A stretch of DNA of 64,000 bases from Nectonema munidae (Eukaryota; Nematomorpha; Nectonematoida; Nectonematidae). Of the stretch, positions 1 to 11,900 are shown in pieces. The stretch lies in assembly GCA_030549495.1 (NCBI GenBank), contig JAUIRK010000855.1:1219501-1283500 (forward strand). Direction: 5' to 3'. Within the stretch, counting starts at the first letter, position 1, and the number at the start of each line of letters is the position of its first letter. A program made the translations under genes and the position numbers. A model generated the notes under the pieces. It saw only the letters and a list, made by a program, of their open reading frames with translations, made no database searches and was not told the DNA's origin.

Positions 1-2149
1 GTTTCTTAGAGGACGCAAATCAAACATTCTCAGCAGACTCAATTAACAGATGAACATTTAGAACCTCAATTGATACTGAGAACCACTATGATGGACGCCT
101 GAAATCAAAATGTTCTCTGAAAAAAACAAAAGTATAAAAGTCATTAATTTTGTGCATTTTGTTGAAAAAAAATATGACGTTTTTATACACGTATTGAGAT
201 ATTGTAAACAGCCACTAAAACAAACCAAAGGTTCCACACCTTTAGGTTATGCCTTAAGAATTTTATTAAACAAAGTCATCAAGGATATCCAATCAAAAAA
301 TTAATGTTATTATGCATTTCTGATAATATCTCAGTCTGGATTCGTACAATGAGATAATTGAAAATAAATCATTTTAAAATGAATCAACTATAAACTTTTC
401 ACAGGAAAGGAGATGTTGCGCTATTCAAACCAAATTAAAAGAAAAAAATTAAAATAAGACCTTTAACATCACAATGAATTTTAAGGCACGAAAATACCTG
501 ATATTTCCAAAATATTTATTAGATTTGAGATTAGGGGTATTATAAAATTATTTTATAATACTAGATATATAACCTAATTGGTAACAAAATATTTTTAGAG
601 ACGATTTCCTTTGGTTGTTCAAAATTATATTTAGATCTCAATTTACTCAAATTTTTTTAGAACATTAATTTTTGATCAGTGGTGAAACTTATGATAAAAA
701 GGGAAAAGTCTACTGGTATCTAACAAGCTTCGGTTTAGTTACTTTTGTAATAGCCATCAACTATGCCTTCCTGGGTTTATAAAATAAAATTTAAAAAACA
801 AAAATATACCACGTCAAGTACTCTGTATACGGTTTCAATCGTGAAACTTCGTGCTGGCAATCTTTACCGCTAAAAACAAAATAATTAAGATTTGATTAAA
901 AAAGAAAAAATTTTAGAAAAATGGACACTTCACATATTACGTTACAATCATATACTCAATCCGAAAACTGGTCCAAAGAACTGTCTTTATAAGATTCGGC
1001 TTTATAAATGAAACAAATAATGACTCAAATAGTTTGATAAAAATTTCACATAAGTTAACTTATTCTCATGTAAAGAACAATTTAGAACTTAAAATGGTTT
1101 ACATATTATGTTATAAATTATAAAAATAATTTTCTGAAAAAAGAGTCAAGTTTCATTAAAGCAATCATCTACCATCTCTCGAATATCACGTCCAATATAC
1201 TAAAAAATAGAGTTTTTAAGAAATTAATCAATAGACACTTTGCCTCAAAGAATTCTATACAATGTGTGGTGGTTCACTCGTGTTTGACATACCTTCTATG
1301 TCAAAGATTCTTAACATGGGAACAATTAGCATTAAAGGGTAAAAAAAATATATCTATTTTTGAGGCAAAATGTATTTTCTAAAAGATTTGTAGAAAATAA
1401 TATTTTTTAAATCAATTTGCAGAAGAAAAATTTAAAAAGTGGTTAGAAACAAAAGTTGAATTTGGAAAAGAGAATAATAGATCGGCTTATCAATTTACTA
1501 CATGTATAACCAATATTTTCTAGGACAACATTGAACGCTTTGATTCCTTTTCTTGCATATATTTATTTATATAGCAACGCATTTCCTGCGCTTTTAATGT
1601 TGTAACTCAGAAACGGATATCAAAGTTTCACTTTCGACAAGGAAATCTTATAAAGATAAAATGGCAAACTCTATCAAGAATCTCAATGAAATATTCTTAG
1701 TTCTTGAACTTCAGCAATTATGCTTCTATTCCACATGCTCAATTATTATTATTATTATTATTATTATTATCAATATTTCATAGTGGACAGTCAAATTGTT
1801 ACGAAATAAAAGTTCTGGAGTTAAGATTGAAAAAGTCAAAATAAATATACTATTTTGTTTGGGTTCTGATGTAAAATAATTAATAGGAAGTAAGATTGCG
1901 CAAAACAAAAATAGAAAACATGGCTGTATGTATATGAAAATCCAAGAACTAGGCTACCTGATGATGATGATGATGAACGATGCAGTGTGATGAAAGTTAA
2001 ACTCTGAAAATTCTAAATAGAAGTTAAACACCCACACATAGCTACACATCTCAAACCACTCGATCTTTGGCTTAACTCACACGCGGTTACCAGCCTCTTC
2101 TCAGAATGGGAAAACAAACTAGGATCACCTCCTCCTCCTCAAACCACCT
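1..2149. other. AT-rich sequence without a supported gene
   Basis: I see no convincing exon on either strand. By position it probably belongs to the FNDC3 intron or introns downstream of the exon at 2567-2912, but the next FN3 exon was not found here. It contains an ATT microsatellite at about 1741-1771 and a short GAT run at about 1960-1976. Confidence 0.5.
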
Positions 2150-2153
2150 TTAA

Positions 2154-2334
2154 CCGGTTAACGACCAAAGTCGACTTTACAAAAATAAAATCGTCTGCGT
2201 TTATCAATATCTAATGTAAACGCAGACGATTTTATTTTTGTAAAGTCGACTATAGTCGACATGGGCGTTAACGGGTTAATACAAATCTTCTGCTTTACAA
2301 TAGATATCGTCTGGTTATTCTGGTCGTTAACGGG
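2154..2334. mobile_element. Compound TTAA MITE, family B (two copies, one inside the other)
   Basis: The block is bounded by TTAA (2150-2153 and 2335-2338) and starts and ends with the family-B termini (CCGGTTAACGACC ... GGTCGTTAACGGG). The outer copy is inverted relative to the copy at 62965-63228. A second, left-truncated copy in opposite orientation is inserted at the outer copy's internal TTAA (2276-2279). The two copies form a perfect 34-bp hairpin stem, 2170-2203 against 2217-2250, with a 13-base loop. TTAA targets with CCC/GGG ends are the hallmark of the piggyBac superfamily; no transposase is encoded. Confidence 0.8.
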
Positions 2335-2566
2335 TTAATACATCATTAAATCCCATATTCCTATATACTAACATTACACACAGATTTATATATATATATA
2401 CACAGACACATCTCTCCTGGTTCCAACCAAGGCGATTGGTCTCCTTGGATTGGTATGGCGATAGCAAGATATCTGCCAATGGAGGCCAACAACAACAACA
2501 ACAACATGAAATCATCATCATCGTCATCAGAAAATCCTAGAACTGGAGCATACGAGGACAAAATAC

Positions 2567-2912
2567 CTACACATCTCTATTTCAAAGGAATAATTGGAGC
2601 ACCTGTAAGTAAGCATGTATGGGGAGTTGTTTTTCACGCAGATGCAAAGTTCGTATGAGAGATACTTGGAAATGGCTGAAATTTCAAAGTCCTCTTCACT
2701 TTTAAAAATTTTGCTCAAAAGTTGTTGACATTGATCATATGGAGGTGATGTAGTGATTGATTTTTTGTCGCAAAATTTTTCCACAAAATCTTCATTATCT
2801 TCGTGAGGATTCCCAATTTTGCCTTCATCACACATCGGTGTGTTTGAATTAACATGGCCAAGGAATTCTGATTCTTTGAAATCAAAACTTAATTGCTCCC
2901 AGGATACCAACG
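2567..2912 (-). CDS. FNDC3 exon 6: start of first FN3 domain
   Basis: It encodes the FN3 A/B strands (LVSWEQL, core Trp visible) and the C/C'/E region (SYELCICVKNN, then LTYR, then SFEIEMCR), with a long acidic, Cys-containing insert between them. The acceptor at 2913-2914 (TCTTCAG) fits the phase-1 end of the previous exon. An alternative acceptor at 2938-2939 would read VTRISSSSALVSW, which is also FN3-like but in the wrong phase for that exon. The donor is taken as AG/GTATTT at 2566; it ends the exon where FN3 domains normally continue with a P-x-T-x-Y stretch. Confidence 0.7.
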
Positions 2913-5900
2913 CTGAAGATGATGATATTCTTGTAACCTAAATTCATTTTTCAAATAAAATAATTATTTCAATGTTTATTCAATCACAATTTGGATACGC
3001 GAAAATTCGAATATTCGCGGTTTGCTTAAAAATTTAAAATATGTAAAGTTACTTCGGCAGATGGCCGCCTAGTTGTGCGAGCGCGTAGACTCTCAATCAA
3101 GATGAAAACATATGTTTATGGAATTCTGAGCTAGTAAAATTTTAATTTGGCGATTACCTATAAAATTTTGATTATTTCTAATCACAGACTATTTCAGAAA
3201 AAAAATTTTAGTTTCAAAGCACAGCATAGAAGGCAAACAAATCTAAGACTGTGTTAACCTATTGAGCTTCACCAGTGGGGTGTAAGCTGTTATTTACATT
3301 TCTGAGACTCCAAAGATCTCGCACATGGTGAGGACAGAGAGGGAGTTCTTTAAAGTGATTTTAGAAAAACCAAAAATTTCGATCAAACCATTCTTCCATT
3401 TTACATAAGTTATATAAAAATAGTTTCTAAGATGCATTAAAACATGAAATTAATTCATCAATTATTTAAAAAAATAAATCCACTTTTCTTAATTAAAAAA
3501 ACAAATTATTTAAAAATGAAAATGGTATTGCAATATATTCATATCAGATTAAAATAGAAAATATTGATTTGGGGTTAATATAATATTGGAGTGGATATTT
3601 GAAAATTAATTTTTAGAAGTAATGGTAAATTTAAGAGGGAAATTTAAAATACATCATGTTCGCATACATAGAATATGTATAAAATGTATATATACAGACT
3701 TTATAGACAAATATATTCACGGTAGATCATTTATAACGAGGATATCGGGGTCCGTTGTAGACGGCCTGACTTTTTACTGAATTCGCAATGATAATATACA
3801 AAAATAACGAATAGATTTTTCAAAATACAAAAAGAGGTCTATAAAAACTTCATTTAACGTTCGTCGTTCTCGAATCCACACAAGGTAAAACACAGACCTC
3901 ATACACACAGACACACACAAATTTGTAGGACTTTTTTGGAATGTGGTGCAATTCTTAACTAGATGCCCTTCCTGACGTCAACCAGATGGTATCAGATTAA
4001 ACAACAAGGAATTCTATTTTGGGTACATCTGAAATCGAACGGGAGACCTTTGAAATGAGATCCCTAAAGTCTAACCGCCATGCCACCGTCACCTCAAAAC
4101 TATAAAACTAACAAGTTATTTCTTAAAAAAGTCAATATACAAAAATAAAGAAGAGTGGAAAAAAGTTCTTACAGTAACGCCACGTATATCGGACAAAAAA
4201 TTGACCAAGATTGAGGAATCTAAGAGATTAGAAAATGCGAGTATAAATTCATGCAAGAAATGAGATTAAATTACCAAGGGTAGAGAGTGACGTATATAGG
4301 AAGGAGTGCGGATGGGGGATATCTTCGCTAGCTCCCAATTCATTTCCAACACCCACAATTTCTTTATCCTGAAGGAATTCTATGGATTTAGTAGAATGAC
4401 TACTAACCAAGCTCCCATTCAAATCCAAACCAGCTGTGCTTTTTGAATCGACAAGAGAAATACTGCCTAAGTGAAAAATTCCACAAAAACTTATATTGGA
4501 TGCATGAAACAAATAGAACAAAGATCGTGGATCGAATCGTTTTATCGCTTGTAATGATCACTTGTTTGTTTAATTGCATCATTCCTTGTGTTTGAAGGAT
4601 TATCATTCATCATGTAAGAGTATAATAATGCAGAGTGTAAGCGAAATCAATCAAATATTAACCCATTAAGTCCCAATGTTCCCATTTGGGAACAAAAGTA
4701 ATTTCATCTTCGTCTGCTTTTTTCAAAGACTTTGAATATAAATCGTCTGCGTTTTTTTAAATATCGTCTGATTTCTATGGTACTTAATGCGTTAAAATGC
4801 GAAATTGCACGTGTTATCATTTATATACTATATACAGAGGTTTCTATGATTTTTGCTTTTTCACACATTTTTTCGCTTTAGTTAAACATTCTTTTTACTT
4901 CTACCCCTTCTAATGTTCTTCCTTTTCCCTATTCTTCTCACTTCTTCTTTCTCTCTATTTTTCCTTTCATAAGGGCACACGTTCCTCTAATCATAGGTTG
5001 ATTTTTCAATTCTTTTTTCCATGCTTCTCTACCCTTAGCTTTTCCAATATTAATATTGCACTTCTTCCTTTTTTACCTTATAAAATTTATTGATTAGTAG
5101 ATGAATCAAGAAGAAAGATGATTGGAGTGTTGGAAAATAAAAATTTTAGAAGGAAAATAGATAAATTGTCTCTATTTTAATGAAAGAAAAAAAGTACACG
5201 TTTCTTGGCTTCTTCTAATTGAAAAAACAAATTATATTCTTATTGAACTTAATCAAACGACTGAAACACTTTTATAAATCTTTAACCCAATGGCAGCAAA
5301 GAATCAAGAAGAGATTTGTAGTCAATTGCATAAATATCCCGGAAAGTATATTCGAACTTGATCTTGCACGTTACCTACTGAACTATTTTTTTCCCACATA
5401 CAAAAACTTGAGGAGTACTACTACGAGAAACAAGACTGTTACAGGCCCCTCAAAAAAGTATCTATTTTAATATCACTTTTCGATTTGTTCTTCACAACAT
5501 TTGCACTTTGTATCAGGGCTTCAATTGGATTCGTATCAGGTGAATACAATGTATGGAGGCGAGAAGAACGCATCAATATTTTACTACGTAGAAATATTTT
5601 TAAAAATGTGTTTTTATAGTTGCATGTGGGAAAAAATTAATCCAATAAGTAATCTGGAAGAATAAGTTAGTTGGAATATACATTTGGTAAATTTTTTCCA
5701 TATTTTACGGAATATAGTTATTGACATTCAAAATTTATATTTTTCCAATTGACTAAAGTAAGTGCAGATAAAACTAAGCAGAAAAATGGAAGAGGCTTAT
5801 TTTGGCTGATATTCAAAAAAAATATCCTGAAGGTTGTATTTTTAACGATGATGAGAGAAATTTTTAGAGCTAACCCAGGTGGTACACTTGGGAGTAAAAA

Positions 5901-8900
5901 TGAGGTTGTTAGTTGAAGTAAAAAATATTAAATAGATTGCCTTTGTTGGTGGGAGCAAACATGTGATTCTAAAAAGTTGCCTTTGTTAGTAATTGAAAAG
6001 TTCGAAAATCGCAGATGTTTTAAAAAAAAAAGAAGGAACACCTACCTGTTCCATATAAGTGCAATAAAGAAGCATGGACTTCTGTTTGTTCTGATGCTTG
6101 AACAGTGCATGGCGAATCCAAGAAACATTAAAACATCTAATATGAAATCATTTTTCATGCCAGCTAACATAACTTGTATAATAAATACACCCAATGGATA
6201 ATGGCATAATACGAAGCATAAGCTCGCTATCAAAAATTATAATTGAAAGAAATTATAGCTTGTTTGGATAGTGGGCAAGGTGAAACAATGGAGAAGGATG
6301 CAAAGTCTATCACAACACTTGATGCTCTTCCTTTGTTAAAAGATTCCTGGAACATCGTTTTAACTTAAATGAAGAAAATTACTCGTTGAATTTGAATGAA
6401 CAAGAAAAAGGAACAAAGATATTTATTCAGGAGAAAATTTAGAATTAACTGATAACTTTATTCGTTGTGATAATGTGTCAGAATATTTTGAAACAGCCAA
6501 AGAAATTTCAATTAATGCAAATTCTGATGATGAAACGGCAAAAGAACTAAAGAAGAACAGGAAAAAATATCTCTCTTAGAAGCCATACAAATGATGGAAC
6601 TTAAAAAACTGTTTGAAAAATATGGAGCATTTAAAAAAAGTGAAAAAATTTCTTCAAGATTATGTTATTGGTAGTAAAAGATTATTACATCAGTTCTAAA
6701 TTCTTGAATATTTTTCAAAGTAATATACATTTGCATTCTTTTTAATAAAGTACATTTGTTGCTTGAAAAATGAATAGTTTTTTAAAGTTTTGTTCGTGAT
6801 TAGTAATTTACTCTATCATAAGTTTTTGGGTATAAACACAATTTTGAGCAGTCCCAAGTGAGTGCTTATATTGAGTGTTGACTAGCTAATTTAACCTCAT
6901 TATAGTGAACGCTCCAGTTTAATGAACCGATTCAATGGTTCCTAGAAGAGAGCTTTACTTATAACATGTTAGTCTTGCGATCCCGTGAGATACTTTTAAT
7001 ATGGTTTTGATTTCCTCAATTTTTAGTGTACACTATTATCATTGTGATACTGTCATTTGAATTCAAAACTGAGTCCAAAAATAAAACCGGTATCTTCCAT
7101 TTGGTATAAAAACAGATATTTTATTCAAATTTCAAAAATATTTGTGTAAACATTACACGTAAATCGAACATTTGATTGACACTTTCAGACATTTTAAAAC
7201 CTCTAAATGCAAAAACTGATTTCAGAAATAAAACTAGCATGGTTGATTTGGTATAAAAACATATATTTCATGTAAAATTAGAGAGAATATTTATGGAGGT
7301 AGTTTTCAGACGTAAACATCAAATTTGATTGATACTGACAGTAAAACCTCTAAAGGCGAAGACGGTGTTCAGAAATGAAATCAGCATGATTTGTATAAAA
7401 ACATAATTTCATGTAAAATTTGGATCAAAATTTTAGTAGTAAATGCAAATTTGTTTGACACTTATTGGTATTTTCAAATCCTAAATGTAAAAAATGAGTA
7501 CAGAAATACTAAACCAGAATGGCCGCTTTAGTATAAAAACATATATTTTATGTAAAATTTGAAGGAATGTTTTGAGACAATTTTTTGAAATAAACCGTAA
7601 ATTTGATGAACACTTATTGTTATTTTTAAACCTAAATGGCTATACCACTGTTTTGAAGATCTAGGTATTTCAGTGTATGGGTGTCTATTGTTAATATGTG
7701 TGTATTCGTATGTATGCATGCATCTATTCGTATGTATATGTCTAGATGTTTTTTGTCAGGCGTGTATTAATACAAATAAATACGAAAGTTTGTGTCAAGA
7801 ATGTCAAAAATATATATATAAGTAGATGTGTACGATTGCGCTAACACTAAACCTAACCTCAACCCTAAAACTAATGCTAATTCTACACTAATCCTAATAC
7901 CAAAAATGGCCATTCAAAATTTTACACGTTAAGGTCCATTAGATCACTTTTCAATCAAGTATTATGCAAATTGAGGAACATATGTTGAATAATTGAAATC
8001 AGAGGTAGATGTCTAAGGGGGCATGCATGGCTTTGCAATATAGAGGACGTAGATGCCGAATGAGACATTGAGTTTTAAATATAGAGAAATAATAATTAGT
8101 TTATAAAGAAGTCAATTATAACCAAATTTTGGATATAGACAACCATTTCACTTTTAATTAGAACATATTCTATATTTATGGCCTAAAAATGCGCTTATAG
8201 AGAACAAATCGAGAAGCTTTTTTTCATTTTGGACTACTGATAAATTGATCGGATATAAGGGTGAAATCTTTAACGTATTTAAAAGATTCCTCAAAGCCAA
8301 CCCCTAAAATTGTGAAGAGAAAGTGGTTACTTTGGGAAGCCTCAGTGTCACTTTCTCCAATGCCATGGTCTGGAGAATCTTGATTACATATGAGAACACC
8401 ACCGTCAGAAGCCTTGAGCATGGAGGATTTAACTGAAGACGATGTTATCGGAGTCGAAGTAAAGGAGGCGCCATATGTGTGGTAGTGATTCGCGGAATCG
8501 TTGCCACCACTAGCGTTGCTGTTGCTATGCAGGTGATGCACCGCCGACTTCCGAGAAAAAGTCTTCTTCTTCTTGGTGCCAGCTCTAGAAGACGGATTAT
8601 TGTTGTTGTTGTTGTTGGTGTTCACGCTGCAAGAAATGTCACTCACAGAAGAGGAGGATGAGTGCAGCGTGGTAGGGGGATGACCAAGAGACGGGTACTG
8701 CAAATTGAAGAATGCTTGATTGGTGTTGGGGCCGTTGGGTGTTGCATTTAAGTAGTAGGGCGGATGGGAAAGTATGGGCGAGGATGGCAAAAGGGTTGAA
8801 GACTCGCAGTTGCTTGAACAAATCAGGGTAGATGAGGAGGCGGGATTAGATGAGGAAGAAACTAATTTAAAAAAGTGGTTTACATCAACGAAGAGAATAT

Positions 8901-11900
8901 GATTGTCAAGAGCCGTTATCAAGATATCATGAACACCTTGTGGATGAAAGGTAGCAAAGGATTTAAAAAAAGTAAAAACGTGGTTCTTAACTTATCTTTA
9001 CTAAATAACGCTTTGCAGGAAATATCTTTGATCAAAACCTAAGAATTCCGAACTCCTATAGCAGTGACGTAGCCATGAATTTGAACAAGCCCCGAGCGAG
9101 GATTTAGTAAAGCGCATGACAATAAAAAATTTTGAGAAGCGGGTAGAGATGTTCACAATTTCTCGTCATTGAGCTCAATGATGAACCAACTAATAATAAA
9201 TTGTATAGTACAAGAACTCTGTACCAAAGAATAGTGCCAAACTTCTCACAAAGCTTAAAACCTCGAAATTAAAACACATGGATGTTAAAGAAAACGTTGA
9301 AATGCGTAAATCTATTATTTTCAATAAAATTAAAAAGAAATCACTGAAAACAGAAAAGAAAGTTTTTGGAGTAGATAAAAGCTCAAATAAGAAAGCGCTA
9401 ACTATAGTGGTTCGGGAATGAGGAAGTAAGGAACGCAAGAAAGAAGAAAAGAGAAGCTTTAAAGACAGGGAAAACACTCAAAACAGAAAAAACAAAGGTC
9501 TTATATAATGAAGATAACAGAAGTTGCAAGAAAATGGTGATAGAAGCAAAACAAAAAAGAATCTTATGTGCAGGAAAGAATCAATCTAGACCCCAGAGAA
9601 ATTTTTAAATTAATAAAATGAAAAAAAGAAAATACTGATGTAGTAGGCATTCCGTGCTTGAAGAATGAGAAAAGACTTTTATTGAAAAAAAATAAAGAAA
9701 TGGGAAAATATTAAGAATGGAGCGCTTTTATTTTTAAGATTATCATGGATAATTCCAAAAATATAGTTAAAGAAGATACGAGCGAAATCTTAACGACATA
9801 GTTTCAGTAGCAAACTCTGCTAAAGAACTGGAAAACAAATAGCTATTTGGAAAGAAACTTTAGAAAAAAGGAATACAAATAAATATGTGCAAAACTAAAT
9901 GGATGAAAGTTTGTGACGATTCAAATACAGAATTTGTAGAGTCGTATAGATATCCTTGCGGAGTTTGCGATAAAAGAGTTAAAAGGAAGGCAATTCTTTG
10001 TGTAAGCTATAATAAATGGGTGCATAAAAAATGTACTCATATCAAAAACATTTTGTGCAAAGTCTCAAATTTTAAATGCAGAACCGCTAATCTCAATCGA
10101 AGAAGAAAAGATAGTTGTAGAAAATATAGAAATGAGAAAGATAATAAATTCTGCTATTTAAGAGAGGTTTTAAATAAAATTGGAGGTATTGAAAACTCTT
10201 TAGAAAACATAATTAGATCTGCTTGGAAAGGATTTAAATCCATAAGTAGTGTTTTGTGCAATCAAAGTTTTTCTTTGAAATTGAGAGGTTATTTATAAAA
10301 AAAACTGCGTTAGATCTAGTTTAGTATATGGAAGTCAAAGAAAACTAAACACTATTGAAATGAGAATGTTGCGACTTTTGTGCAAACAGAATTTTGAGTC
10401 AGAAATTAACAAAGAAGAATTAAGAAAACTTTGAGATGTTAATGAAATCAATTCCATAATTGAAATACAAGATTGAAGTGATTTGGCCACGAGAAGACCA
10501 AAAGAAGACTTTATTAGGAAAATTCACGAAGAAAAAACAAGAGAAAATGTAAAGATAGGCCGAATGGAAAAATGTGGTTGAAAAAGATGTGTTAAAAAGA
10601 GGATTAAAAGTTTGGCAAGAGAAAAAGCTGAATAAATTGTTCCATTCATAATTGTAATCTCTGGCTAGACCATACCTAGCTTGCCTGGACAATAGCCGTT
10701 AAACAGATTATCGTACAAAAACTTATCATACGGGACGGATTAAAAGTGGGATAATGAATTGCTCACTTTAGTTTACATTGTAGACTCTATTATGCATTGA
10801 ATGCATATTGTATTTCCAACTTATGATTGATATAGTTATGCGAAACTTCAAAAGGTCCTTGATAAGTCTGGTATTTTTATCGTCTATATCAAGTACACAT
10901 TACTACCATATGCGGCGAAATTTTGGTTCATTAAATTTGATACCTTGTAAAAATAAAGTTTGTTGCGTGCTTCATTTTAAATAATAACTTTGGAGAGACG
11001 AGGGAGTAAATATCACTGTGTTTAGATTTTTCCGTAAAATTTTTTATAAATTATATATTGCAATATATTATTTTCGTTGGTCTCTTTCTCAATAAATTTC
11101 ATTTCATTTTTGAACATCTTGTGAACGGGGTTAACTTTATTTTAAAAGTAGGTAGGAAGGCTTTGATAAAAAAGAAAACAATTATTAAAGGGAAAATAAA
11201 TCAAGACGAAACTTTAAAACTTAATTGAAATCTAAAAGCTTTCCAATTTTTGAAACGCTCATCTGTTAAACCCATATCCTTTTGACAAGCATCGCACTTG
11301 TCTTTACCACGTGTAATTTAAAGGTCATCACGCCATATGTTGCACCTCTTTTCTTCATTCAGCCAAACTACAAAGAATAGCTGCTCTTATCTGCCTTCTC
11401 TATAGCTTATACTTTTATCCTAAAGCAAACGCGTGCCGAAAGCATTAGAATTTTAACATCCTCTCAATTATTATTATTAATTTTAATGCGATCATTCACA
11501 AAACATCGATACATTAGTCAGCAATGCCATCAATAAATACAACATAAGCCGGGAAATAAATTTAGTTTTAACACTAGAATAAATTGGAAGATGGATCAAA
11601 AGTACCAGGAGACGAGCTGGGTGTTTCTGTGTTACTAGAGTTTAGTGGATTGCAAAATTGTGGAAAAATAGGAGAGCCGGAGGCAATTGAAAAAGGCGAG
11701 CAAGGATAGTACTGCGTCTAAAAAGATGAGAATTGAATGAGAGAGAGAGAGAGAGAGAGTGTTGTTGAAATAAAAGAAAGTAAAAGCGCATTTTATCATT
11801 TGCTTTATTAAGATGAAATATATATTTAAGTTGATTTGGGCAAAACTGAGAAATATCAAAATGATCTACTCAATCCCTTTAACTTCGGGCAAGGCATGCG

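Noticed and set aside
2455-2658. Plus-strand open frame with poly-Asn and poly-Ser and a GTAAGT-like donor
   Set aside because: It overlaps FNDC3 exon 6 on the other strand and owes its length to AAC and TCA trinucleotide runs. A plus-strand first exon is possible but unsupported.
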